NCBI RefSeq assembly: GCF_007097395.1 | Contig: NZ_VKDC01000016.1 | Span: 62,001-126,000 of the forward strand | From: Fulvivirga sp. M361 | Lineage (GTDB): Bacteria > Bacteroidota > Bacteroidia > Cytophagales > Cyclobacteriaceae | Reading direction: 5' to 3' | Length of the DNA stretch: 64,000 bases | Part shown: positions 7,929 to 17,696 of the stretch, one piece after another | Position numbering within the stretch: position 1 is the first letter of the stretch | How the letters are laid out: each line of letters begins with the position of its first letter | Translations under genes and position numbers: made by a program | Notes under the pieces: model-generated | Database searches by the model: none | Told to the model about the DNA's origin: nothing | What the model saw: only the letters and a program-made list of their open reading frames with translations

Positions 7929-10900
7929 TTACATATTCCTTCTGTACTGTCCGCCTACTTCGAAGAGTGCATTCGTAATTTGACCTAACGAGCAAACTTT
8001 ACAGGCTTCCATTAATGCAGCAAAAAGGTTTTCATTTTTAATGGATGCTTCCTGAATGTTATTTAAATGGTTAATGGCCGTTTCATTATGCATGTGATGC
8101 AGGTTTTTGAGCATGTTTATTTGGTACTCTTTTTCTGCCTCTGTGGCACGTATAACTTCCTGAGGTATAATAGTAGGAGAGCCTTTTGAGCTGAGAAAGG
8201 TATTGACTCCTACTATGGGAAATTCACCGGTATGTTTTAACGTTTCATAATGCAAACTCTCCTCCTGGATTTTACTTCTTTGATACATTGTTTCCATAGC
8301 GCCTAAAACCCCTCCGCGTTCAGTTATCCTGTCAAACTCTGTAAGTACGGCTTCTTCCACTAGATTGGTGAGTTCTTCGATTATAAATGAACCCTGGAGC
8401 GGATTTTCGTTTTTTGCCAACCCTAATTCCTTGTTGATGATCAATTGTATGGCCATTGCCCGGCGTACAGATTCTTCGGTAGGTGTAGTGATGGCCTCGT
8501 CGTAGGCATTGGTATGAAGCGAGTTACAGTTGTCATAGATCGCATAGAGTGCTTGCAAGGTGGTTCGTATATCATTAAAGTCAATCTCTTGCGCATGCAG
8601 AGACCTACCGGAGGTCTGGATATGATATTTCAACATTTGAGACCTTGCATCCGCGCTGTATTTTTCTCGCATGGCTTTGGCCCATATCCTTCGTGCTACA
8701 CGCCCTATAACAGCATATTCCGGGTCAATCCCATTAGAAAAGAAAAAAGACAGGTTAGGGGCAAACTTGTTGATGTCCATCCCTCTGCTGAGATAGTATT
8801 CTACATAGGTAAATCCATTGGCTAGTGTAAAAGCCAGTTGCGTGATAGGGTTAGCGCCAGCTTCTGCAATATGGTACCCTGAAATGGATACCGAATAGAA
8901 ATTCCTCACATTCTGCCGGATAAAATACTCCTGGACATCGCCCATTAGCCGTAAAGCAAATTCTGTTGAAAAAATGCATGTGTTTTGGGCTTGATCTTCC
9001 TTTAATATATCCGCTTGTACCGTGCCCCGGACAGATGCTAACGTCTTGATTTTAATTTCCTCATAAATGTCTTTTTCCAGCACCATATCTCCTGTAACGC
9101 CGAGCAGCATAAGCCCTAAACCGTCGTTTCCTTCTGGTAACTCACCTTGATACTGAGGTTTTGGTATCCCCTTTTCCTGGTATATCTTGTCAATTTTTTG
9201 AGTGACTTTCTGTTCCAGTCCATTTTGCTTAATGTATAGTTCACATTGCTGGTCAATGGCTGCATTCATAAAAAAGCCTAGCAGCATTGGAGCGGGCCCA
9301 TTGATTGTCATGGATACAGATGTACGCGGATCCGCCAGGTTGAAACCGGAGTAGAGTTTTTTCGCATCATCCAGGCAACATATAGAAACCCCTGCATTGC
9401 CTATTTTACCATAGATATCAGGCCTGTAGTCAGGGTCATTTCCATATAGCGTAACCGAGTCAAAGGCCGTAGAAAGCCTTTTGGCAGGCATAGCCAGGCT
9501 AACATAATGGAACCTTCTATTCGTACGTTCCGGTCCGCCTTCACCGGCAAACATACGAGTAGGATCTTCACCTTCACGTTTGAACGGATAAATGCCGCTC
9601 GTGTAGGGAAACTCACCCGGAACATTTTCCTGTAAACTCCAATGCAATATATCGCCCCAACTTTGAAATTTAGGTAAGGACACTTTAGGTATTTGTGATC
9701 CGGACAACGATTTTGAGTGTGTCGTAATGGAGATCTCTTTGTCTCTTACTTTAAACAGGTATGACTCATCTTTATATTTTTTCCATTTTTCCGCCCAACT
9801 TTCCAGGATCTTTAAATTCTTAGGGTCCAGATCCAAAACCGCCTTTTCGTACAGGTTGTCCAGTTCTTTGGATAACATTTCTTTGGTTTCTGAGTCTGAC
9901 TCCTGAACTATTTCCATAGACCTTTTAAGAGCGAACAACTTTTCGGCTACCTCTTTTTGAGCATTCGCCCATTCACCATAGACGCGGTTGGATTCTGATA
10001 TTTCTGATAAGTACCTTGTTCTATTGGCAGGGATCACATATACCTTTTCTGACATCTCATTGTTGATCTCAAAAGTGGAATGAAGGTCAGCAGAGGTCTT
10101 ATCCACAATGTTCTGCATTACGGTCACATACAGTTGATTCATTCCAGGATCGTTAAACTGTGATGCTATGGTGCCGAAGACAGGTAAATCCTCATCCTTT
10201 GCTTCCCAAAGGTTATGGTTACGCTTGAATTGCTTCTTTACATCGCGTAAAGCATCAAGAGCTCCCCGCTTATCGAATTTGTTAATGGCTATTACATCAG
10301 CAAAATCAAGCATATCGATTTTTTCAAGCTGTGTTGCAGCCCCATACTCAGGTGTCATAACATACAGACTTACATCACTATGGTCTGCAATTTCGGTATC
10401 TGACTGACCTATGCCTGAGGTTTCAAGAATGATCAGATCATAAGAAGCAGCCTTAAGTACCTGTATAGTTTCGTCCACATGTTTGGACAGTGCCAGGTTG
10501 GACTGTCGGGTAGCTAATGATCTCATGTAGACCCGATCATTTTTTATCGCATTCATCCGGATCCTGTCACCAAGCAAAGCGCCCCCTGTTTTTCTTTTAG
10601 AGGGGTCTACAGATACAATTGCTATGGTTTTATCTTTAAAATCAAGAAGGAAACGCCTGACCAACTCGTCCACTAAAGAAGATTTACCCGCTCCACCTGT
10701 ACCTGTAATTCCAAGAATGGGAGTAGCGATCTCTTTGGCTATTTCACGAATAGCAGTAAGGTCAGCGCTTGCGTCTTCCGGGAAATTTTCAGCTGCAGAT
10801 ATTAACTTGGCAATAGATTTATGGTCTTTTTCTGCGAGATGGTTTACTTCACCGTTCAACTGATTTCCTGTAGGGAAGTCGCTTCTTTCAATTAAATCGT

Positions 10901-11309
10901 TGATCATTCCCTGCAAGCCCATAGAACGTCCATCATCCGGTGAGTAGATCCTGGTGATACCATAGGCATGTAATGCTTCAATTTCATCAGGTAAAATAAC
11001 TCCGCCACCGCCGCCAAAGATCTTTATATGTTCAGCGCCTTTTTCTTTTAAAAGGTCATGCATGTACTTGAAATATTCATTGTGTCCGCCCTGATATGAG
11101 GTCATGGCTATAGCCTGGGCGTCTTCTTGTATGGCAGTGTTGACCACTTCTTCCACGCTTCTGTCATGGCCCAGGTGTATTACTTCGCAGCCTGTGGCCT
11201 GAATGATACGGCGCATAATATTGATCGCTGCATCATGGCCGTCAAAAAGGCTGGCAGCGGTAACAATCCTTACTTTGTTTTTTGGTTTGTAGGGAGTTAC
11301 ATTATTCAT
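7929..11309 (-). CDS. icmF: fused isobutyryl-CoA mutase (IcmF-type)
   Basis: The 1126-aa protein fuses three modules. An N-terminal cobalamin-binding domain spans about 10-140, with the axial ligand H25 in [14 protein letters not shown] MeaB-like G-protein chaperone follows, with Walker [10 protein letters not shown] at 203-211 and NKFDK at 343-347. A mutase large-subunit domain runs from about 540 to the end. [17 protein letters not shown] (567-583) and FAGEG are IcmF-type features, unlike the FPYTRG of methylmalonyl-CoA mutase. IcmF interconverts isobutyryl-CoA and n-butyryl-CoA with adenosylcobalamin, using GTP for cofactor control. Some family members act on other acyl-CoAs such as isovaleryl-CoA. 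A promoter element and inverted repeats lie just upstream. Confidence 0.93.
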   Translation of the reverse strand: MNNVTPYKPKNKVRIVTAASLFDGHDAAINIMRRIIQATGCEVIHLGHDRSVEEVVNTAIQEDAQAIAMTSYQGGHNEYFKYMHDLLKEKGAEHIKIFGGGGGVILPDEIEALHAYGITRIYSPDDGRSMGLQGMINDLIERSDFPTGNQLNGEVNHLAEKDHKSIAKLISAAENFPEDASADLTAIREIAKEIATPILGITGTGGAGKSSLVDELVRRFLLDFKDKTIAIVSVDPSKRKTGGALLGDRIRMNAIKNDRVYMRSLATRQSNLALSKHVDETIQVLKAASYDLIILETSGIGQSDTEIADHSDVSLYVMTPEYGAATQLEKIDMLDFADVIAINKFDKRGALDALRDVKKQFKRNHNLWEAKDEDLPVFGTIASQFNDPGMNQLYVTVMQNIVDKTSADLHSTFEINNEMSEKVYVIPANRTRYLSEISESNRVYGEWANAQKEVAEKLFALKRSMEIVQESDSETKEMLSKELDNLYEKAVLDLDPKNLKILESWAEKWKKYKDESYLFKVRDKEISITTHSKSLSGSQIPKVSLPKFQSWGDILHWSLQENVPGEFPYTSGIYPFKREGEDPTRMFAGEGGPERTNRRFHYVSLAMPAKRLSTAFDSVTLYGNDPDYRPDIYGKIGNAGVSICCLDDAKKLYSGFNLADPRTSVSMTINGPAPMLLGFFMNAAIDQQCELYIKQNGLEQKVTQKIDKIYQEKGIPKPQYQGELPEGNDGLGLMLLGVTGDMVLEKDIYEEIKIKTLASVRGTVQADILKEDQAQNTCIFSTEFALRLMGDVQEYFIRQNVRNFYSVSISGYHIAEAGANPITQLAFTLANGFTYVEYYLSRGMDINKFAPNLSFFFSNGIDPEYAVIGRVARRIWAKAMREKYSADARSQMLKYHIQTSGRSLHAQEIDFNDIRTTLQALYAIYDNCNSLHTNAYDEAITTPTEESVRRAMAIQLIINKELGLAKNENPLQGSFIIEELTNLVEEAVLTEFDRITERGGVLGAMETMYQRSKIQEESLHYETLKHTGEFPIVGVNTFLSSKGSPTIIPQEVIRATEAEKEYQINMLKNLHHMHNETAINHLNNIQEASIKNENLFAALMEACKVCSLGQITNALFEVGGQYRRNM

Positions 11310-11334
11310 AGGTCAAATTTGATTTGCGGATGAG

Positions 11335-11342
11335 CAAAAGTA
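11335..11342 (-). promoter_or_regulatory. icmF promoter -7 element
   Basis: On the minus strand the sequence TACTTTTG fits the Bacteroidota -7 consensus TAnnTTTG and is followed by C. It lies about 25 bases before the icmF ATG. The -33 region would fall on the inverted repeats at 11362-11386. Confidence 0.5.
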
Positions 11343-11361
11343 CGAGAAATAGGTGATTTTA

Positions 11362-11386
11362 CTAACAATCATTAGTTAGGCTAATG
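11362..11386. promoter_or_regulatory. overlapping inverted repeats upstream of icmF, candidate operator
   Basis: Two inverted repeats overlap. CTAAC (11362-11366) pairs with GTTAG (11374-11378), and CATTAG (11370-11375) pairs with CTAATG (11381-11386), both without mismatch. They cover the expected -33 region of icmF, where a repressor would act. No regulator gene lies nearby. Confidence 0.4.
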
Positions 11387-11424
11387 ACATCTGATATATA
11401 AGAAGGGTAATGCACTCGATTGGC

Positions 11425-13749
11425 TTATTCGTTTTCTTCCAGCAATTCCCTCAATTTCAGCAATGCCCGCTGATTCGAGTGGGTATCAATATTGGAGATA
11501 AGGCTTTTCTTTTCCCTTCCGGTAAGTCTCCAGCTCAGAGAGGCGCGTTGGACATTATTCATCCTGAGACTATCTGACCTGGAAAGGTTCTCTTTTGCAT
11601 AGTCTTCAGGAATATATTGTACGTCGACACGGTCAATTTTGCCTTCAAACCAGTTACTGGCATAAGCAATCTTGTTGTCATTCGTAATATCTTGTAGAGA
11701 TTCGAAATTTTGGTAGATGCTGCTAATGGGAAGAGTGGCCCGCTCAAAAAGGGACAGATTTTCTTTTGGTTGGATCGGACTGTTTTTTTCTGAGTCTCTG
11801 ATGGAAAAAAGGATCACTCCCGAGGTGTTTTCGCTTATCCATTCTTTAAAGGCAAATAAAAAGCGCATGGCATCTGATATCCCAAAATTATCTGTAATAC
11901 CGGCATCCATAATCTCCATTTTAGGATCACTGGGTAGGGTAGTGTTTGGTGTGATATAGGGGAAAGTAGCGCTCATTCTCAAGCCGCTTAAAAACCTGAG
12001 TTGCTCACTTTTTTGATCTTGGAAAAAGCGAAGAAAATCAATGCCATTCAGCTTGTTCTCATCATAAACTGTGTCCGTAACATTTGTTAAATACGACACA
12101 TGCTGTGGGCTTATGTAAAGTTTTCTTCCATCATTAATAATGGTCGGGGCCATGATTAGCATGGGTATAATACTTTTTTGTTCAGCTTCTCTATAGCTGA
12201 TCAAGGGCTTATCGAGAATGAATTCTGTGTTTTTGTTCAATTGATTTTCAAAGGTGTACCCTCTGTCTTTATCATATTGAAAGTTGTTATAATCAAACTT
12301 TTGGAACCCAACGAAAATATCATTCATTAATAAACTAAAGATGATGGCATTGAGATTGTCGCTGGCTATGTTTTTCAAATATTCCGGTGCGTGTGGGTCT
12401 ATGTCCTCGCCAAGTTTTTGTTGGTAGATCAGCTCCCTGAAATAACTGGCACCAATTAATCCTCCCGAAGCCCCCGTGATCAGTATACTATTTTTCATGA
12501 GCCTGTCTTTGGTCATCTTACTGGCTGTCTGGAGGACGTTAAGTGTCCAAAGTGCCGCACGCTGTCCGCCACCGCTTACACAAATAAAAACCATTTTCGG
12601 TTTTTGTTCACCCGGGAATTTTGCCCGCCAATTATTAAGGAGTTCCAAAGTTTTTGTTTTATCTTCTTTCCGCTGGTCATGGTTCCCAAGAGCATTGACC
12701 CTTTCTAAATTATAGGGTGCGGGTTGGGTCGTATAGTCCAGTCCAAAAGCCGGGTAAAGTTTATTGAGAACATTATTTTTCATTAATGTGTTGGCCGCAA
12801 GTATGAGGATGATAATGGCTGTCAAAGACCAGTTGCCAAACCAGTACGAAAACGCGCCTGAAAACATGACGAATATGGTTAAAAAGAGGATAACACTGGC
12901 AGCAGCAGGCAACTGGAAGATTTCCAGGTCTTTAAAAATCCCCAGTAAGAATAAAGCAGCGACGGCAGATAGCTCTATGATCACCAGGTTAAAATGATTT
13001 TGATCAAATACCCTCAGAATGTTTTCCCTGTCATACTCTCCTTTTTCCGTATCCACTTTTATAGGGACACATCTCATATTTAGATAAAAGTCAATCCTTA
13101 CCTGCTTTTTACGAGCGATATTCAGTTTTTTCATAGCGCTGGCGCGCGTGACTTTGATATTCTGTTTTAGTTTTTCATCTACTTTATCCACAACATATTT
13201 GAAGATATTTTTGTTGGTAAATCTAAAATAGGTAAAAAGCAAAAGGGTCATCAGTATATAACCAGACAGAAAACCTATGACATCTAAGAAGGTCTCATTT
13301 TGTTCGTTTGTTTCATTTGACGCCTTATAGCGAATGATAAGTAAAATGTAGTAGATGACAAAGACCAAAGGTATTATGCTGTTATTGATACTAAACGTGG
13401 TAAACGGGCGGGACAAGGTGCCAATGAAATTGAACCGGTGTCCATCCATAATATAGGACGTAATGTGGAAAGCTATACTGAACCCTGCTAATGTTAAGCC
13501 TAGCGTGAAAAAGCTTTGAAACCCGACCTGATTCATATAAACCGGATCCAGAAATAAGAAAGGGATGCCCAGGTAATTACCAAAATTGCCACTGATGATG
13601 GCAAAAAGGACTGCCCAGCATAGTAACAGAATTTGATTTCTCTTAACATGATTGACTAAAAGCTGTACAGGGAATGAGTAGAAAAGCCTTTGTATCAGCA
13701 AAAAAAGTCTGTGAAAAATCAGCTCAATGATGTTTTTTACTTCCGCCAT
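11425..13749 (-). CDS. patatin-like phospholipase with N-terminal membrane domain
   Basis: I start at the ATG at 13749 (774 aa), which leaves a 26-base overlap with the methyltransferase; an ATG at 13788 would add 13 residues. The first 330 residues hold about eight hydrophobic segments in two groups (about 40-180 and 255-325) separated by a basic cytoplasmic loop. A patatin-like lipase domain follows: oxyanion motif GGGQR at 393-397, nucleophile S428 in GASGG, and catalytic Asp D615 in the DAG triplet (usually DGG/DGA). Patatins cleave acyl chains from lipids. The fusion to a large membrane domain suggests it works on bilayer lipids. It is probably cotranscribed with the upstream methyltransferase gene. 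Confidence 0.85.
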   Translation of the reverse strand: MAEVKNIIELIFHRLFLLIQRLFYSFPVQLLVNHVKRNQILLLCWAVLFAIISGNFGNYLGIPFLFLDPVYMNQVGFQSFFTLGLTLAGFSIAFHITSYIMDGHRFNFIGTLSRPFTTFSINNSIIPLVFVIYYILLIIRYKASNETNEQNETFLDVIGFLSGYILMTLLLFTYFRFTNKNIFKYVVDKVDEKLKQNIKVTRASAMKKLNIARKKQVRIDFYLNMRCVPIKVDTEKGEYDRENILRVFDQNHFNLVIIELSAVAALFLLGIFKDLEIFQLPAAASVILFLTIFVMFSGAFSYWFGNWSLTAIIILILAANTLMKNNVLNKLYPAFGLDYTTQPAPYNLERVNALGNHDQRKEDKTKTLELLNNWRAKFPGEQKPKMVFICVSGGGQRAALWTLNVLQTASKMTKDRLMKNSILITGASGGLIGASYFRELIYQQKLGEDIDPHAPEYLKNIASDNLNAIIFSLLMNDIFVGFQKFDYNNFQYDKDRGYTFENQLNKNTEFILDKPLISYREAEQKSIIPMLIMAPTIINDGRKLYISPQHVSYLTNVTDTVYDENKLNGIDFLRFFQDQKSEQLRFLSGLRMSATFPYITPNTTLPSDPKMEIMDAGITDNFGISDAMRFLFAFKEWISENTSGVILFSIRDSEKNSPIQPKENLSLFERATLPISSIYQNFESLQDITNDNKIAYASNWFEGKIDRVDVQYIPEDYAKENLSRSDSLRMNNVQRASLSWRLTGREKKSLISNIDTHSNQRALLKLRELLEENE

Positions 13750-14872
13750 ATAGTTCATATTCCAAAAGACGGGCGTCGATCCTGGCATTGTGAAATTCTA
13801 TTCTTCGCTTTGTCTTTAACCCAACATTTTTCAAAAGTTCCAGGTTGCCACTAAAAATATAGCCCCAGTAACCCTGACATTTTTGCTTAAAAAAATCACC
13901 CATTTCTGTATAAACAGGCGCCAGCTTGTTTTCGTCCCCGAGGCGCTCCCCATATTCCGGATTAAAAAATACGACCCCAGGTTGGCTTTTGGGTATAAAG
14001 GTTTCTTTAAAGTCGCATATACTGAATTCTATGAGATGATCTACACCGGCATTGGCAGCATTCTTTCTGGCTGCATCAATAGCTTTCGGACTGATATCCG
14101 TAGCAATAATTTTAAAATCAAGTTCTTTTTTAACCTTGCGCTGCGCTTCCTTATAAAGCTTTTTCCATTCTAACTCATTAAAGTACCTGAGGTGCATAAA
14201 ACCATAATTTTCCCTGAATAGGCCTGGAGAGATGTTACAGGCTAATAGTGCTGCTTCTATGGCTAGTGTTCCACTTCCACACATAGGGTTAATAAAATGT
14301 GAATGACAGTCCCATTTTGAAGCGAGTAGTGCGGCTGCAGCTAATGATTCCTGCATAGGAGCTTTATGTGGGAATTTCCTGTATCCGTGTTTACTGATGG
14401 GTTCCCCTGAGGTATTGACATAAATGGTAGCCTGGTCACCTTTCCAATGAAGAAAAATAACCGTTCGGTTAGATTCCGGACCTGAATTAGGCCTTTCTCC
14501 TTTTATTTTCTGTATTCTGTCTACAATGGCATCTTTCACCTTTACGTTGGCATAGCGCGTATCACGTATGGTATCATTTCGTACAAAACCTTCAATTCTT
14601 ATGTATCCTCTTTGTGGAATGATGCGTTCCCAGGCTATTTCTACAAGAGTGGCATAGAGCTCGTCCGCATTAGCTGCACGGAACGATTTAATTTCCATTA
14701 ACACCTTGGAGGCCGCTCTCAGGTGCAGGTTTAACCGCATTGCATCTTGCAATGAACCTTCGATCTCTATACCCAACTGATTAATGACTCTGCTCTTATA
14801 GCCTAGTTCAAGTACTTCATTATGTACGTATGGAGAGATTCTGGGTGCACAAGAAATTATTATTTTAGACAT
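13724..14872 (-). CDS. THUMP-domain class I SAM-dependent RNA methyltransferase (RlmL/YpsC-like)
   Basis: The 382-aa protein has an N-terminal ferredoxin-like and THUMP region (about 5-155), then a Rossmann methyltransferase domain. SAM motif I is NPMCGSGTLAIEA (195-207) and the acidic motif is ATDIS (257-261). Motif IV reads NPEYGER (304-310) where most relatives have NPPYGER. Related proteins make m2G2445 in 23S rRNA (RlmL N-terminal half) or a similar guanine modification. It is first in an operon with the patatin-like gene, which overlaps its end. Confidence 0.88.
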   Translation of the reverse strand: MSKIIISCAPRISPYVHNEVLELGYKSRVINQLGIEIEGSLQDAMRLNLHLRAASKVLMEIKSFRAANADELYATLVEIAWERIIPQRGYIRIEGFVRNDTIRDTRYANVKVKDAIVDRIQKIKGERPNSGPESNRTVIFLHWKGDQATIYVNTSGEPISKHGYRKFPHKAPMQESLAAAALLASKWDCHSHFINPMCGSGTLAIEAALLACNISPGLFRENYGFMHLRYFNELEWKKLYKEAQRKVKKELDFKIIATDISPKAIDAARKNAANAGVDHLIEFSICDFKETFIPKSQPGVVFFNPEYGERLGDENKLAPVYTEMGDFFKQKCQGYWGYIFSGNLELLKNVGLKTKRRIEFHNARIDARLLEYELYGGSKKHH

Positions 14873-14956
14873 CCGTTCTTACGTCACTGACAAAAAATGG
14901 TAAACAATATTTATATTTAGCCAATCCGAAAATGTAAACCTCTAAAGATTAATAAA

Positions 14957-15529
14957 ATGAAAGACAATCTGCGTATTTTGTTCACTATTTTAGTTGGCAC
15001 AGGTATATTCTGCTCATGCGCTCCAAAATACACCGCTGATTTTAGCCCTTCCAGAACATTTTACTCAACGGATAATATGGAAACGAAACCTGTATCTCCA
15101 AAAGGGGAGACAACGGTCAGGCATAAAGATACTTCCAGGGGATTGCCATCTACCGATTTTGAAGAGACTACATTTATCGCTTCGGCCGAACCTTTATCAA
15201 ATCTCCCACAAAAAAAACAACGCACGGCTAAAGAGGTTATAGCTAAATACAGTACCAAAGAGAATCTATCCAACAGACGAGATGTAACTCACTTATCTAT
15301 TAAGGAGAAAAAGGTCTTGATAAAAGAAGTCAAAGAAGATATAAAGGCGCTGAAAAAAGCTAAAAAAGAAGCCTCAATAGAAAACAAGAAAGTATATGCC
15401 GGTATAATTATTGCCGCCGCCGGACTTTTGATTGCCATTTTAGCCAGCGGAGCTTTAGGAGGATTGGCCATCATCGTAGGTATTGCATTGATAGCATGGG
15501 GACTTATAGAGGATGGAACTTTTTCTTAA
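14957..15529 (+). CDS. lipoprotein with coiled coil and C-terminal hydrophobic hairpin
   Basis: This 190-aa protein begins with a lipoprotein-like signal peptide (MKDNLRILFTILVGTGIF); C21 in CSCAPK is the best lipidation site. The middle (about 25-110) is low in structure and Ser/Thr/Lys rich. Residues 110-142 form a Lys/Glu coiled coil, and 146-188 are two Gly/Ala-rich hydrophobic stretches separated by a short turn. Similar short Bacteroidota lipoproteins are common but uncharacterised. It lies upstream of the TM2 protein, in the same direction, but that gene has its own promoter. Confidence 0.7.
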   Translation: MKDNLRILFTILVGTGIFCSCAPKYTADFSPSRTFYSTDNMETKPVSPKGETTVRHKDTSRGLPSTDFEETTFIASAEPLSNLPQKKQRTAKEVIAKYSTKENLSNRRDVTHLSIKEKKVLIKEVKEDIKALKKAKKEASIENKKVYAGIIIAAAGLLIAILASGALGGLAIIVGIALIAWGLIEDGTFS

Positions 15530-15559
15530 AACGGAGATCATAATTGATATAATTTGATG

Positions 15560-15592
15560 TTGTGCTCGAAAATAACTGGGGTTTTACTTTTG
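15560..15592 (+). promoter_or_regulatory. promoter of the TM2-domain gene
   Basis: TACTTTTG at 15585-15592 fits the -7 consensus TAnnTTTG. A weak -33 TTG lies at 15560. Transcription would start near 15598, which supports the ATG at 15657 as the true start rather than an in-frame codon at 15606. Confidence 0.45.
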
Positions 15593-15656
15593 AAATCTAG
15601 ATGAAATGCATTTACTTGGGCCATTAATTAATCATTTTATTTTTAAACCCTTTATT

Positions 15657-16085
15657 ATGAAAAGAGTCCTGTTACTTAGCGCATTTTTTGCGGTTATTTT
15701 TTCCTCCAACAGTTTTGCCAGCGCTAGCGACTATGTCATTGATGACATTGCTGTGGAACAAACGTTGGATAATGCTATTGAAATAGCAGTGAACAACCTG
15801 GATGTAAGTCCTGAAGTGTTAACCAATGTATTAAGTGAAAACGCTACGTTAGAAGGCAAAGTGCCTGTTATAGCATTTGTACTTGCTACCATTGGTATCA
15901 CCAACTTCTTCGCTATTCACCGACTATACCTTGGTGGAACACCTATTTTGATTTTAGCATACCCATTCTTCACTTTCCTTACTTTAGGTATTCTTAATAT
16001 TGGAGACTGGATTGTTCTGTTGATTGATGTCTTCAGAAACGACCTAGGGAAACACGAAGGTAGTGATGCACTATTTATGTGGTAA
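15657..16085 (+). CDS. TM2-domain membrane protein
   Basis: From the ATG at 15657 the product is 142 aa; the frame stays open upstream, but only this start yields a signal peptide (MKRVLLLSAFFAVIFSSNSF, then ASA). A short acidic periplasmic stretch follows. The TM2 domain lies at about 70-130: a first helix VIAFVLATIGITNFF, the conserved H-R-LYLGG turn, then a second helix ending in GDWIVLLIDVF. The TM2 family is widespread and of unknown function. A strong terminator follows 20 bases after the stop. Confidence 0.85.
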   Translation: MKRVLLLSAFFAVIFSSNSFASASDYVIDDIAVEQTLDNAIEIAVNNLDVSPEVLTNVLSENATLEGKVPVIAFVLATIGITNFFAIHRLYLGGTPILILAYPFFTFLTLGILNIGDWIVLLIDVFRNDLGKHEGSDALFMW

Positions 16086-16106
16086 GACATTATAATTAAT
16101 TTATAA

Positions 16107-16142
16107 TAAAAAAAACCGATCAATTTTTGATCGGTTTTTTTA
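16107..16142. terminator. bidirectional rho-independent terminator
   Basis: CCGATCAA and TTGATCGG pair around a TTT loop, extended by a long A run on one side and a T run on the other. It serves both the TM2 gene and the convergent gene ending at 16170. Confidence 0.9.
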
Positions 16143-16169
16143 TTTCCTTGTACAAAGAATTGATCTTTT

Positions 16170-16823
16170 CTAATACTTATATGGGAAATGATCGTGTAAG
16201 TAATTCTTTTCAACGATGTTATGCATCAGTTTTGTGTTCTTGAAATTTCCATTCAGCTTGAATCTCCATTTCCAATAAGGTTCATCATCACCTTTGGCAT
16301 GGATCTTCATATTCATGTAGGTATTACTACCTGAAATATTTGCCAATTGATCTTCACTTTTCCACATCTTCTCAGACCCTTTACTGGCAGGGAGCACTAA
16401 TTTGGCAGTTTCCACTCTGGTGAATATGACCGCATCCACTCCGAGTACCTCTATAAATTTAGGTATATCTTTTTCATCAAGGCCAGTAATATCATAACCG
16501 CCATCACTGAGTTTGCTGGTGATAGTCTCAATTGAAACCCACTCATGACCGTGTTTGTGCGATTTCTTGGAGAGCTCGGCATAAAGCTGTTGGTGTAATT
16601 CTCCACCTTTTTCCTTTTCGCCTTCTTTTAATGTTTCTTCGGTGATACCATCCGGAAGAGATTTATACTCTTTTTTAAGGAACTGGTAAGGAAGCAAGGC
16701 AATGGTCTTATGTGTTTTTGCCTTATCCTTATAACCTTTAACCCGGTCAGGCTTGCCTTGCGCCAAAAGGCTACTCATTGCTAACACTACGGCTAGTGCT
16801 GTAATACTTATTCTTTTTTTCAT
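16170..16823 (-). CDS. secreted protein of unknown function
   Basis: The 217-aa protein has a signal peptide (MKKRISITALAVVLAMSSLL, cleavage near AQG). The segment KTIALLPYQF (about 39-48) and the later VLGVDAVIFTRVET recall periplasmic proteins of the GNA1162/YajG lipoprotein type, which have a beta strand ALLP and LGVDAV. That likeness is only suggestive, and no lipobox is present. It starts 24 bases after the last TPR gene of the operon and is probably its final member. The leader carries AAACCCTTTA just before the ATG, as does the TM2 gene. Confidence 0.65.
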   Translation of the reverse strand: MKKRISITALAVVLAMSSLLAQGKPDRVKGYKDKAKTHKTIALLPYQFLKKEYKSLPDGITEETLKEGEKEKGGELHQQLYAELSKKSHKHGHEWVSIETITSKLSDGGYDITGLDEKDIPKFIEVLGVDAVIFTRVETAKLVLPASKGSEKMWKSEDQLANISGSNTYMNMKIHAKGDDEPYWKWRFKLNGNFKNTKLMHNIVEKNYLHDHFPYKY

Positions 16824-16847
16824 TATTAAAGGGTTTATTTTAAAAAT

Positions 16848-17696
16848 TCAAAATAATAAAAAATTACTGGTTTCGAGCGCTTTAAATAATGAATTGGAAA
16901 CCTTTTCATTAAAACGCGTAATTTTTTTTTGGTTATTTACTTTTATGGATTCAATGGCATGTTCAGTACTCCCCGCATAAAAAACATTGTACATCCCTCC
17001 ACTTAGCAGTGCGGTAAAGTATAGTTTGTCTATAATATGATAGAAGGTAGAAAATACTATGCCACTTTTTAGGGTGAATGATAAAAGTCCTGAGGTGACC
17101 TGTCCCTCTCTCACTAAGACATAACCGGGAAAAAAGGTAGTAGCCAGTTGTTGTTTTTTGAGGTTCCGTATTTTCGGCCTTTTGGATACAGCAAATAACT
17201 CTGCTGTGTCCAGTTTTAGTGAATAAGATTCGTTCAGCTCTGAAACTAACTCACTTGCCAGGCCCCATTTTTGTTGTTCATTCAACGCCAATACGGCGAT
17301 TACCTTTGCCTGATCAACTAAGGCGGTATCTTTCGAATAATACTTGAATTGAACATATTGATTGTAGGAATCATTATACTTAGAAGCCATAAAGGCGGTA
17401 AGTACAGACTCATACCTTAACCGGTCATTGATAGAGTCATTTTCGTCAAATAAGTTAGCGCGAAGCAAATTCTGATAGGCTTCATTGTACTGACCTAATA
17501 ACTTATAACAAAATGCCTTTTTTAAAATGGCCTCATTTCGTACTTCCGGATCCTGAGTTTCGAACAGTACTCTTTCATACTCTACAGCAGCTACCTGGGT
17601 ATATCCGGCTGTAAGTAGGCTGTCTGCGTATTTTACCTGTGCATTAGTTGAAAATGCTGCGTAAAGGAATATGAAGGTCCAATAATATTTTTTCAT
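16848..17696 (-). CDS. TPR protein with C-terminal membrane segment (paralogue of upstream gene)
   Basis: The 282-aa protein has a signal peptide (MKKYYWTFIFLYAAFSTNAQ) and TPR-like helices at about 22-170 (repeats with A-Y-x-E and YNEAYQNLL patterns). A C-terminal module begins with FFPGYVLVREGQVTSGLLSF and continues through two hydrophobic helices. This module is a diverged form of the PGMGKLYTKRPGEAL module in the preceding gene. Its start lies 53 bases inside that gene, so translation is probably coupled. The function is unknown; the context points to the envelope and membrane-protein biogenesis. Confidence 0.75.
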   Translation of the reverse strand: MKKYYWTFIFLYAAFSTNAQVKYADSLLTAGYTQVAAVEYERVLFETQDPEVRNEAILKKAFCYKLLGQYNEAYQNLLRANLFDENDSINDRLRYESVLTAFMASKYNDSYNQYVQFKYYSKDTALVDQAKVIAVLALNEQQKWGLASELVSELNESYSLKLDTAELFAVSKRPKIRNLKKQQLATTFFPGYVLVREGQVTSGLLSFTLKSGIVFSTFYHIIDKLYFTALLSGGMYNVFYAGSTEHAIESIKVNNQKKITRFNEKVSNSLFKALETSNFLLF

